Shown: positions 47,025 to 54,243 of the stretch, piece after piece
Layout of the letters: every line of letters starts with the position of its first letter
Numbering within the stretch: position 1 is the stretch's first letter
NCBI GenBank assembly: GCA_020848275.1
Contig: JADLAK010000015.1
Location: 1 to 64,000, forward strand
Origin: Planctomycetota bacterium
GTDB taxonomy: Bacteria; Planctomycetota; UBA8742; UBA2392
DNA: 64,000 bases
Direction of reading: 5' to 3'
Made by a program: the position numbers and the translations under genes
The notes under the pieces: generated by a model
Told to the model about the DNA's origin: nothing
The model's database searches: none
What the model saw: the letters and a program-made list of their open reading frames with translations, nothing else

Positions 47025-48413
47025 ATGAACTACAACATCCTTCTCGACACAGACAGCTACAAGGCCAGCCACTTCCTGCAGTACCCGCCGGGCACCGAGG
47101 GCATGTATTCGTACCTCGAAAGTCGCGGCGGCCGCTACGGCCAGACGGTGTTCTTCGGCCTGCAATACTTGCTCAGCGAATATCTTTCCAAGCCCGTGAC
47201 CGCGGCGATGGTCGACGAAGCGCGCGAGTTCTTCGCCGAACATGGCGTCCCGTTCAATTACGAGGGCTGGATGGACGTCGTGAATCGGCTGGGCGGCCGC
47301 TTACCGATCAGCATCCGCGCCGTGCCCGAGGGAACGCTGGTGCCGACGTCCAACGTGCTGATGACCGTCGAATCGACGGACAAACGCGCGTTCTGGACCG
47401 TCGGCTACCTCGAAACCGTGCTGATGCGCATGTGGTATCCGATCACGGTTGCCACGCAGAGTTGGCACATCCGCCGCATCATCAGTGATTATCTCGAGCG
47501 CACGTCCGACAACGCGAGCGCCGAGATCGGCTTCAAGTTGCACGACTTTGGCTCGCGCGGCGTGAGTTCGAGCGAAAGTGCGGCGATCGGCGGTGCGGCG
47601 CACCTCGTCAACTTCATAGGCTCCGACACGGTGGCCGGCGCGCGGCTGGCCAACCAGGTCTACGGCGCGAAGATGGCGGCTTTCAGCATTCCCGCCGCCG
47701 AGCACTCGACCGTGACGGCGTGGGGCCGCGAGGGCGAAGTCGACGCCTACCGCAACATGCTGACGCAATTCGCCAAGCCGGGGAAAATCGTCGCCGTGGT
47801 TTCGGATTCCTACGACCTGTGGCACGCGATTGAGAAACTCTGGTGCGGAACGCTGAAACGCGAGGTGATCGATTCCGGCGCGACGGTCGTGATACGACCG
47901 GATTCCGGCAACCCGCCGGAAGTCGTGCTGCGCGCGATGAAAATGCTCGCCGAGGGCTTTGGCACCACGTTCAACACGCGCGGGTTCAAGGTGCTCAACC
48001 ACGTGCGCGTTATCCAGGGCGACGGCGTAAACGAGGATTCGATTCGCGAAATCCTCGAGGTCATCACACGCGCCGGCTTTTCCGCGACTAACCTGGCGTT
48101 TGGCATGGGCGGCGCACTGCTGCAGAAACTTGACCGCGACACGCAGAAGTTCGCTTTCAAGTGCAGCGAGATCACGCGCAACGGTCACAGCGTGCCGGTC
48201 TTCAAGGATCCCGTCACCGATCCCGGCAAGACGAGTAAGAAGGGACGCCTCGACCTGATCCTGCGCAACGGCCACTTTCGGACGGTCAGCGGCCAAGGGA
48301 GCTACGGCAGCGTGCTAGAGGAGGTTTTCCGCAACGGCGAAATCCTGCGGCGCGAAACCTTTGATGAGATCCGCGCCCGCGCCAACCCGCGGGAAGAAAT
48401 GGCCGCCCTATGA
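47025..48413 (+). CDS. nadV: Nicotinamide phosphoribosyltransferase
   Basis: Converts nicotinamide and PRPP to NMN. A 462-aa NAMPT-type protein from ATG 47025 (GGAG 7 nt upstream): MNYNILLDTDSYKASHFLQYPPGTE, SYLESRGGRYGQTVFFGLQYLL, KLHDFGSRGVSSSESAAIGGAAHLVNF, SIPAAEHSTVTAWGREGE, VSDSYDLWHAIEKLW, VIRPDSGNPPEVV and GFSATNLAFGMGGALLQKLDRDT, all close to vertebrate and bacterial NAMPT. It forms an apparent operon with the NMN adenylyltransferase 60 bp upstream. The pair allows NAD salvage without deamidation. It ends by overlapping 6 bp with the convergent gene at 48408. Confidence 0.97.
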   Translation: MNYNILLDTDSYKASHFLQYPPGTEGMYSYLESRGGRYGQTVFFGLQYLLSEYLSKPVTAAMVDEAREFFAEHGVPFNYEGWMDVVNRLGGRLPISIRAVPEGTLVPTSNVLMTVESTDKRAFWTVGYLETVLMRMWYPITVATQSWHIRRIISDYLERTSDNASAEIGFKLHDFGSRGVSSSESAAIGGAAHLVNFIGSDTVAGARLANQVYGAKMAAFSIPAAEHSTVTAWGREGEVDAYRNMLTQFAKPGKIVAVVSDSYDLWHAIEKLWCGTLKREVIDSGATVVIRPDSGNPPEVVLRAMKMLAEGFGTTFNTRGFKVLNHVRVIQGDGVNEDSIREILEVITRAGFSATNLAFGMGGALLQKLDRDTQKFAFKCSEITRNGHSVPVFKDPVTDPGKTSKKGRLDLILRNGHFRTVSGQGSYGSVLEEVFRNGEILRRETFDEIRARANPREEMAAL

Positions 48414-48815
48414 CGGCTTCTTGAGCCAGGCTTGCAGGGCTGGGGGCAGCGGCGGCTGGTGGAATCGCGCCACGCTGATGGGCGAATCGAAATGTAACTG
48501 GTAGGGCGCCGCACCTTCGGGCAACAACGTCAGCCACCTGATCGGCGTGTCGGGATCGCGTCCGAACCTCCCGCGTTCGACTCGCCGCACGTGGCCGCGG
48601 CCGTTCGAGACAGACCCCTCGTAGTCGAGATAATCGCGCCGGTGCGCGTCGATTTCCTTGGCCGCGCAGGTCTGGTCGTGTTCGTGCATGCGTGTGACGA
48701 GCTGGATCGTGCGCAGCTTCTCGTCGTCAGCGATATCGAGCATGAGGTCGAAGTGCACGCCGTCGTTCATGGTATGCTCAAGCAACACGTAACGCCGGAG
48801 TTCAGAATTGGCCAT
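48408..48815 (-). CDS. LigD 3'-phosphoesterase-like domain protein
   Basis: A 135-aa stand-alone domain related to the N-terminal phosphoesterase module of bacterial DNA ligase D (DNA polymerase ligase N-terminal family). Visible: RRYVLLEHTMNDGVHFDLMLDI, corresponding to the H-x-x-x-x-x-H-[FY]-D-L-x-L metal motif, IDAHRRDYLDYEGSVSNGRGHVRRVERG, matching the G-x-V-x-x-G-x-G core, and a C-terminal beta segment (YQLHFDSPISVARFHQ). Stand-alone copies are found in planctomycetes, where their role is unclear. The start ATG (48815) shares two bases with the truA ATG on the other strand. Confidence 0.8.
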   Translation of the reverse strand: MANSELRRYVLLEHTMNDGVHFDLMLDIADDEKLRTIQLVTRMHEHDQTCAAKEIDAHRRDYLDYEGSVSNGRGHVRRVERGRFGRDPDTPIRWLTLLPEGAAPYQLHFDSPISVARFHQPPLPPALQAWLKKPS

Positions 48816-49674
48816 GCGCCGCATTCTCATGGAAGTGGAGTACCACGGGCAAGCCTTCTTTGGCTGGCAACGCCAGGGAAGTCAACGCAGCGTGCAGGCC
48901 ACGCTCGAGGCCGCGATCAAAGACCTCGTCGGCCACGACGTCAACGTGCAGAGTTCCGGCCGCACCGACCGCGGCGTTCACGCCTTTGCCATGCCCGCAC
49001 ACGTCGACGTCGACACACGGCTTGGCGTCGATGAACTCGTGCCCGCGCTCAACGCGCGCATGCCCGAGGACCTCGCGATCAAAACCGTGCGCGACGTCGA
49101 CCCGCGCTTCCACGCGCGCTTTGACGCGATCTCGAAACTCTATCGCTATACGATTTATCGCTCGCGCACACGCAGCCCGCTGTTGCGCGACCGCAGCTAC
49201 TTCTGCCCACGCCCGCTGGACCTTGCGGCGATGGAAGAGGCCGCCGCAGCGCTGGTCGGCACGCATGATTTCGCGAGCTTTCGCACCAACCCCGACGACC
49301 CTTCGGCGGGCGATGATGACGACGATGCGCCCGAGGTCACGCCGGATAAGTTCGGGCCGGCGGCACACGAACCTCCCCCACTGTGGCGCAAGCCGCGGCC
49401 CAAGGGCTGCGTGCGGCACATGCTGAAGGCGCGGCTACACGAATCACACGAATTGCTGCACATCGATGTCGAAGCCAACGGCTTTCTGCGCGGTATGGTA
49501 CGGGCGATTGCGGGAAGCCTGCTCGAAGTCGGCCTCAGAAAACAGGCGCCGGACTGGATCGCCGAGATTATCGCGGGCGCGGACCGAAAGCTGGCGGGCG
49601 CCAATCTTCCTGCTCACGGGTTGGCTTTGATTCGTGTCAACTATCCGGACGAGCCATTCCACAAATCGTCGTAA
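48814..49674 (+). CDS. truA: tRNA pseudouridine(38-40) synthase TruA
   Basis: Modifies U38-U40 in the anticodon stem-loop of many tRNAs. The 286-aa protein has MRRILMEVEYHGQAFFGWQRQ, the catalytic motif SSGRTDRGVHA (Asp52), FHARFDAISKLYRYTIY, LVGTHDFASFR and the C-terminal FLRGMVRAIAGSLLEVG. An acidic insert (DDPSAGDDDDDAPEVT, then a Pro-rich stretch, about 170-205) is absent from typical TruA. An in-frame TTG at 48808 lies 7 nt after GGAG and may be the true start; ATG 48814 has the GGAG too far away (13 nt) and overlaps the divergent start at 48815. Confidence 0.94.
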   Translation: MRRILMEVEYHGQAFFGWQRQGSQRSVQATLEAAIKDLVGHDVNVQSSGRTDRGVHAFAMPAHVDVDTRLGVDELVPALNARMPEDLAIKTVRDVDPRFHARFDAISKLYRYTIYRSRTRSPLLRDRSYFCPRPLDLAAMEEAAAALVGTHDFASFRTNPDDPSAGDDDDDAPEVTPDKFGPAAHEPPPLWRKPRPKGCVRHMLKARLHESHELLHIDVEANGFLRGMVRAIAGSLLEVGLRKQAPDWIAEIIAGADRKLAGANLPAHGLALIRVNYPDEPFHKSS

Positions 49675-49741
49675 AGCTTTCGCGCAGCACAGCTTGACAC
49701 ACTATGGCCCCCCGATAGGCTCACAGCAGCACTTTGCGCGC

Positions 49742-49747
49742 TATAAT
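49742..49747 (+). promoter_or_regulatory. Candidate -10 box (TATAAT)
   Basis: A perfect TATAAT 27 nt before the GTG of the metallophosphoesterase gene. A TTGACA occurs at 49692-49697 but is too far away to be its -35. Confidence 0.4.
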
Positions 49748-49773
49748 CCCTGCACCTGCGAAAGACCTGCCCT

Positions 49774-50544
49774 GTGAAGGCACTGGTTTCCGACATCCAC
49801 GCAAACCTCGCCGCCTATGAGGCGGTGATGAAGGACATTAAGTCGCAGGGCATTAACGACATCATTTCGCTGGGCGATCTCGTTGGCTACGGGCCCGACC
49901 CGATCGACATCATCGACGCGGCGATGGAATTCCGCGTCAACCTGATGGGCAACCACGACGAGGCGATCATTTTCGAGCCCGTGGGTTTCAACTATCGAGC
50001 GCTGACGGCCATCCGCTGGACCAAGAGGCAGCTTGAGCCCGGCTTCCTGGGCCTGCGCAACAAGAAGCGCCTGAGCTTCCTCAAGACGCTGAAGCTGACG
50101 CACCTGGAAGACGGCGTAATGTTCGTGCACGGCAGCCCGCGCGAGCCCACGACCGAATACATCCTGCGCCACGACGCCGAAGGCGCCAACCAGGGCCTGC
50201 CGGAAGCGCAGACCAAGATGCAGCAGATTTTCTCGAGCTTCGACAACATGTGCATCGTCGGGCACACGCACATCCCGTGCGTGATCAGCGAGGACAACAC
50301 CTATCGCAGCGACAAGGATTTGAACTACGAATTCACGCCCGAAAAGGGCAAGAAGTACGTGCTCAACGTCGGCAGCGTCGGCCAGCCGCGCGACGGCGAC
50401 ACGCGGGCGTGCTACGTCATCTGGAACGACAAGAAATTCACCTGGCGGCGAGTGGAATACGACCTGAAGAAAACCGTTGCCAAAATCCGGGCTAACAAAG
50501 AAATCGACAGTTACAACGCGGATCGCCTCGAGCGAGGCATGTAA
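49774..50544 (+). CDS. Calcineurin-like metallophosphoesterase
   Basis: A 256-aa two-metal phosphoesterase of the YfcE/diadenosine-tetraphosphatase-like group. Motifs in order: VSDIHANL (Asp7, His9), SLGDLVGYGPDPID, LMGNHDEA, VFVHGSPREP and IVGHTHIPC, with LNVGSVGQPRDGD near the end. All metal ligands are present. The start is GTG 49774. It is followed after 10 bp by hpf, whose Shine-Dalgarno overlaps the end of this gene region, so both are probably in one transcript with yvcK, ptsH and ptsI. Substrate unknown. Confidence 0.92.
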   Translation: MKALVSDIHANLAAYEAVMKDIKSQGINDIISLGDLVGYGPDPIDIIDAAMEFRVNLMGNHDEAIIFEPVGFNYRALTAIRWTKRQLEPGFLGLRNKKRLSFLKTLKLTHLEDGVMFVHGSPREPTTEYILRHDAEGANQGLPEAQTKMQQIFSSFDNMCIVGHTHIPCVISEDNTYRSDKDLNYEFTPEKGKKYVLNVGSVGQPRDGDTRACYVIWNDKKFTWRRVEYDLKKTVAKIRANKEIDSYNADRLERGM

Positions 50545-50554
50545 GGAGGAGCGC

Positions 50555-50950
50555 ATGAAAATCACCATCACCGCCAAACACGTCAAAGTCACGCCGGCCA
50601 TGAAGGAATACGCCGAGGACAAACTCGAACGGCTCGAGCGTTACTTCGACCGCATCCAGAACATCCACGTGTTCCTGGACAAAGAGGGCGACCAGAACGT
50701 CTGCGAAATCGAACTCACCACGGCCAAACACCACCACATCATCGCCACCGTCAAGGACGACAGCGACATGCACGCCGCCGTCGACCTGTGCCTTGATAAG
50801 ACCGAGCGCCAGCTCAAGAAGGTCAAGGAAAAGCTCAAGAGCCACAAGGGCGTCGAGAACCGCAAGAAACTCGGTCGCGACGTCAAGCGTGAGACCACGC
50901 GCCTGCCCAAGGAAGAAACCGAGACCTACGAAGACGTCGTCAACGAGTAA
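50555..50950 (+). CDS. hpf: Ribosome hibernation promoting factor (HPF/YfiA family)
   Basis: A 131-aa protein with a near-perfect Shine-Dalgarno (AAGGAGGAG). N-terminal ribosome-binding domain: MKITITAKHVKVTPAMKEYAEDKLERLERYFDRI, VFLDKEGDQNVCEIELTTAKHHHIIATVKDDSDMHAAVDLCLDKTERQLKKVKEKLKSHKG. It lacks the second domain of long HPF, so it belongs to the short type, with a charged tail of about 30 residues. It silences 70S ribosomes in stationary phase. HPF genes are often found beside rpoN and PTS genes, as partly seen here. Confidence 0.95.
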   Translation: MKITITAKHVKVTPAMKEYAEDKLERLERYFDRIQNIHVFLDKEGDQNVCEIELTTAKHHHIIATVKDDSDMHAAVDLCLDKTERQLKKVKEKLKSHKGVENRKKLGRDVKRETTRLPKEETETYEDVVNE

Positions 50951-50954
50951 AAAA

Positions 50955-51047
50955 CGTTGACGGTCGATAGTTGACGGTCAACGGCTCAATCAACTCGATT
51001 GGCCGCGAACCCCCCTGTCGACCGTAAACCGTCAACGGTCAACTGGC
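50955..51047. repeat. Inverted repeat of gttgacggt units between hpf and yvcK
   Basis: Two or three gttgacggt-like units after 50955 face inverted units at about 51016-51046. It fills nearly the whole gap, ending 7 nt before the yvcK ATG, so it would lie in the transcript if the genes are co-transcribed. Confidence 0.75.
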
Positions 51048-51053
51048 AGTTTC

Positions 51054-52049
51054 ATGGCTCTCTTCAACAAACTGTTCCGGCGCAGCCCCGCCATCGTCGC
51101 CATCGGCGGCGGGACCGGCGCGTCGAGCCTTTTGCGCGGCCTGAAGGAACACACCGACAAGCTGACCGCCATCGTCAACGTTGCCGACGACGGCGGCTCT
51201 TCGGGTCGCTTCCGCAAGGAATTCGGCGTGCTGCCGCCCGGCGATGTGCGCAACTGCCTCGCCGCACTTTCGGACGCGGGCCCGGTGCTGGAGAAACTCT
51301 TCCAGTACCGTTTTGAGGAAGGCGAGCTCAAGGGACACGCTTTCGGGAACATTTTTCTCGCGGCGCTCACGAAAGTGACGGGCGATTTCGCCAGCGCCGT
51401 GAAAGAGGCCAACCGCGTGCTTTCGGTGCGCGGGCGCGTGCTGCCGGCGACCAACGTCAAGCTAAGCCTCGTCGCCGAACACGAAGACGGGACCAAGACC
51501 ACCGGCGAGTCGCTGGTGGGCAAGGTCGAAAAAGCCGTGACGCGCCTGCACCTGAAGCCCGCGGAGGCCTCGGCGGGCCCGGAAGTCGTCGAGGCGATCA
51601 TGCAGGCCGACCTGGTCGTGCTCGGCCCCGGCAGCCTCTACACCAGCGTGCTGCCCAACCTGCTGATTCGGGACCTGCGCGAGGCGTTGCTTCGCACGCC
51701 CGCGCTTGTCGGCTACGTCTGCAACATCATGACCCAGGCCGGCGAGACCGCCGGCATGACCGCGAGCGCGCACGTGCGCGTGATCATTGAGCATTCCTCG
51801 CCGGATTTGCTCGACTTTGTGCTGGTAAACACAGGTCCCGTGCCGGAGAAACTCGCGCAAGCCTACGCCGCCGAGGGCTCGCGCCCCGTCGAAGTCGACC
51901 GCGACGAGCTTGCGCGGCTGATGGGCGCGCCTAAGATCATCACCGCCGATCTTGTGAATACCGAGAATCTTGTGCGCCATCACCCGGGCAAGCTGGCGGA
52001 AGTGCTGCTGTCGAGCCTGCGTGAAATGGCGAAAAAGAAGACAGGTTAA
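51054..52049 (+). CDS. yvcK: YvcK/CofD-like gluconeogenesis factor
   Basis: A 331-aa protein of the YvcK (GlmR) family, which binds UDP-GlcNAc and controls carbon flow into peptidoglycan precursors in Firmicutes. Motifs: VAIGGGTGASSLLRGLK, VNVADDGGSSGRFRKEF, LPPGDVRNCLAALSD, GHAFGNIFLAALTK, and VVLGPGSLYTSVLPNLL. All are typical. In Bacillus the gene lies beside rapZ and the HPr-like crh; here it is followed by ptsH and ptsI, a related arrangement. No clear Shine-Dalgarno precedes the ATG because the upstream sequence is the inverted repeat. Confidence 0.95.
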   Translation: MALFNKLFRRSPAIVAIGGGTGASSLLRGLKEHTDKLTAIVNVADDGGSSGRFRKEFGVLPPGDVRNCLAALSDAGPVLEKLFQYRFEEGELKGHAFGNIFLAALTKVTGDFASAVKEANRVLSVRGRVLPATNVKLSLVAEHEDGTKTTGESLVGKVEKAVTRLHLKPAEASAGPEVVEAIMQADLVVLGPGSLYTSVLPNLLIRDLREALLRTPALVGYVCNIMTQAGETAGMTASAHVRVIIEHSSPDLLDFVLVNTGPVPEKLAQAYAAEGSRPVEVDRDELARLMGAPKIITADLVNTENLVRHHPGKLAEVLLSSLREMAKKKTG

Positions 52050-52051
52050 TC

Positions 52052-52327
52052 GTGGCAGCACGCGCTGAAATCGAACTGACGAACAAATACGGGCTGCACC
52101 AGCGCCCGGCCATGAAGGTCATCGAGACCGCGGGCCGCTTCACATCCGAAGTTTTCCTGCTCAAGGGCGACCAGCGCTGCAACGCCAAGAGCATCATCGA
52201 TGTGATCATGCTTGCGGCCGAAAAGGGGACCATGCTCGTGGTTGAGGCCGAGGGCGCCGACGCTCAGGCCGCCGTGACCGCGCTGGTCGACCTGATCAAG
52301 AACAAGTTTTATTTGAACGAAGATTAG
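52052..52327 (+). CDS. ptsH: Phosphocarrier protein HPr
   Basis: A 91-aa HPr starting at GTG, 2 bp after the yvcK stop. The active-site region is KYGLHQRPAMKV with phosphorylated His16 (GLHxRPA). The regulatory segment is CNAKSIIDVIMLAA with Ser47, the site used by HPr kinase in Gram-positive and some other bacteria. The fold-specific tail AAVTALVDLIKNKFYLNED matches the family. No EII sugar permease is in the window. HPr accepts phosphate from EI, encoded next. Confidence 0.96.
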   Translation: MAARAEIELTNKYGLHQRPAMKVIETAGRFTSEVFLLKGDQRCNAKSIIDVIMLAAEKGTMLVVEAEGADAQAAVTALVDLIKNKFYLNED

Positions 52328-52329
52328 GA

Positions 52330-52411
52330 CGTGTTTCGTGCTGCGTGTTTCGTGTTACGGGACAACCAAACCCGACACGCAACACGTAACACGTGGCACG
52401 TAACACGAACC
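52330..52411. repeat. Inverted repeat of cgtgttacg units between ptsH and ptsI
   Basis: Left units cgtgtttcg / cgtgttacg (52330-52358) face inverted acacgtaacacg units (52376-52408). It occupies the gap and ends just before the ptsI ATG. Its unit differs from that of the repeat at 50955. Confidence 0.8.
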
Positions 52412-52412
52412 T

Positions 52413-54164
52413 ATGGAAATCAAGCTAGGCATCCCGGTGTCCAGCGGCGTCGCAATCGCGCCGGCGCTGGTGCTTGATTCCGAGTCCTTCCGCATCCCAA
52501 AGCGTTTCATCCGCAAAGACGAGGTCGAGGCCGAACTCAAGCGCTTCGAACATGCGCGCCAGAAGGCGATTGGCGAAATCACGGGCATCAAGGAAGGCAT
52601 CTTCAGCGTCGTCAAAGACGAAGTCGCGCTGATTTTCGGCAGCCACTTGAAGATGCTGGAAGACCCGATGGTGCTGACCGAGATTCGCGACAAAGTCAGC
52701 GCCAAGCGCTACACCGCCGAATACGCCGTCAGCCGCGTGTTCAAAAAAATCATCAAGGCGATCAAGGAAATCAACGACCAGTACTTCGGCCAGCGCGTCG
52801 GCGATTTCTATGACATCCAGAAGCGCCTGCTGCGCAACCTGCTGGGCCAGCGCGCGGAGAACCTGAGCAAGCTCGACCGCAAAGTCGTCATCATCGCCCA
52901 CGACCTGACCCCAAGCCAGACCGCGACCCTTGACAAGTCAATGGTGGTGGGCTTTGCGACCGATGTCGGCGGCGCGACCAGCCACACGGCGATTTTGGCC
53001 AACGCGCTTGGCATCCCCGCGGTTGTCGGCCTGGGCACGATTTCCAACGATGTCAGCGGCGGCGACATCGTGATCGTCGAGGGCAAAAGCGGGCGCGTCA
53101 TCGTCAACCCCGACGACGCGACGCGCGAAAAGTATGAGGCCAAGGGCCGCGATTACCTCGACCGCGGCAAGAAGCTCGTCGAAGCCGCAAGCAAGGCCGA
53201 GCGCACCACGCGCGACGGCGTGAAAGTCAACATCCTGGCGAACATCGAGTTCGACGAGGAAATCGCGCCCGCCGTCGCGCACGGCGCCGAGGGCGTGGGG
53301 CTCTTCCGCACCGAGTTCATTTACGCGAAGTACGGCGCGCACCCGACGGAAGAGCAGCATTACGAGACCTACCAGAAGGCCCACGAGGCGCTGGGCGGCA
53401 AAGTGCTGACGTTGCGCACCATGGACTTCGGCGCCGACAAATTCGCCAGCGAGGTCGGCCTCGAAAAAGAAGAAAACCCGTTCCTGGGCTGCCGCAGCAT
53501 CCGCCTGTCGCTCAAGGAACCAACGATGTTCATCACGCAGGTGCGCGCCGCGTTGCGCGCCGCGGTTCTCGGTCCCACGCGCCTGATGCTGCCGATGGTG
53601 GGCAGCGTCGAGGAGTTTCGCGCGGCCAAGGCGCTGATCGACGGCGTGAAAAACGACCTCAAGCGCGAAAACGTCGAGCACAAGGCCGACGTGCCCATTG
53701 GCATGATGGTCGAGGTGCCTAGCGCCGCGATCATGATCGAGCGCTTCGTCGGGGAGGCGGCGTTTTTCTCCATCGGCACCAACGACCTGGTGCAGTACAC
53801 GCTGGCGGTCGACCGCAACAACCAGGCGGTCGCGTCGCTGTTCAAACACACCCACCCGGCGGTGCTGAGCCTGATTCACCTCGTGATCCAGACAGGCCTC
53901 AAGCACGGCATTCCCGTGAGCGTTTGCGGCGAGATGGCGAGCGAAGCGCGTTTTGCGCTTCTGCTGCTGGGTTTTGGCCTGCGCGATTTCAGCGTGGGGC
54001 CGGCGAGCGTGCCGGAACTAAGGACGATTTTCTCGCGCGTGAAGACCACCGAGGCCGAAGAGATCGCCAAGAAGGCGCTGGCAATCGGCTTTGCCGACGA
54101 AACCGACGACCTGCTCAAAGCCGAGGCCGAGAAACTGCTCCCTGCCGCCGAATTCGGCAATTAG
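52413..54164 (+). CDS. ptsI: Phosphoenolpyruvate-protein phosphotransferase (PTS enzyme I)
   Basis: Transfers phosphate from PEP to HPr. The 583-aa protein has the N-terminal HPr-binding helices, the phospho-His domain TDVGGATSHTAILANALGIPAVVGL (His191), and the PEP-binding barrel with AEGVGLFRTEFIY, LTLRTMDFGADK, NPFLGCRSIR, GMMVEVPSAA, FSIGTNDLVQYTLAVDRNN and VSVCGEMASE. The length is standard. Together with HPr it forms a phosphorelay that in many planctomycetes lacks sugar permeases and may be purely regulatory. The start ATG directly follows the inverted repeat. Confidence 0.97.
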   Translation: MEIKLGIPVSSGVAIAPALVLDSESFRIPKRFIRKDEVEAELKRFEHARQKAIGEITGIKEGIFSVVKDEVALIFGSHLKMLEDPMVLTEIRDKVSAKRYTAEYAVSRVFKKIIKAIKEINDQYFGQRVGDFYDIQKRLLRNLLGQRAENLSKLDRKVVIIAHDLTPSQTATLDKSMVVGFATDVGGATSHTAILANALGIPAVVGLGTISNDVSGGDIVIVEGKSGRVIVNPDDATREKYEAKGRDYLDRGKKLVEAASKAERTTRDGVKVNILANIEFDEEIAPAVAHGAEGVGLFRTEFIYAKYGAHPTEEQHYETYQKAHEALGGKVLTLRTMDFGADKFASEVGLEKEENPFLGCRSIRLSLKEPTMFITQVRAALRAAVLGPTRLMLPMVGSVEEFRAAKALIDGVKNDLKRENVEHKADVPIGMMVEVPSAAIMIERFVGEAAFFSIGTNDLVQYTLAVDRNNQAVASLFKHTHPAVLSLIHLVIQTGLKHGIPVSVCGEMASEARFALLLLGFGLRDFSVGPASVPELRTIFSRVKTTEAEEIAKKALAIGFADETDDLLKAEAEKLLPAAEFGN

Positions 54165-54174
54165 TTTGATTTCA

Positions 54175-54243
54175 CACCAAGGCGCCAAGGTTCGCGATGC
54201 CGCCAAGAAAAGCAAAGACATCTCACGCGAAGGCACGAAGGCT
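54175..54243. repeat. Direct/inverted caccaaggcg and cgcgaagg units at the 5' end of the next gene
   Basis: Low-complexity units (caccaaggcgccaagg, acgcgaaggcacgaagg) begin after ptsI and run 15 codons into the gene at 54197. Matching inverted units (gcgccttggcg, tttgcgtctttgcgtg) lie at 55285-55335 after that gene. Confidence 0.7.
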
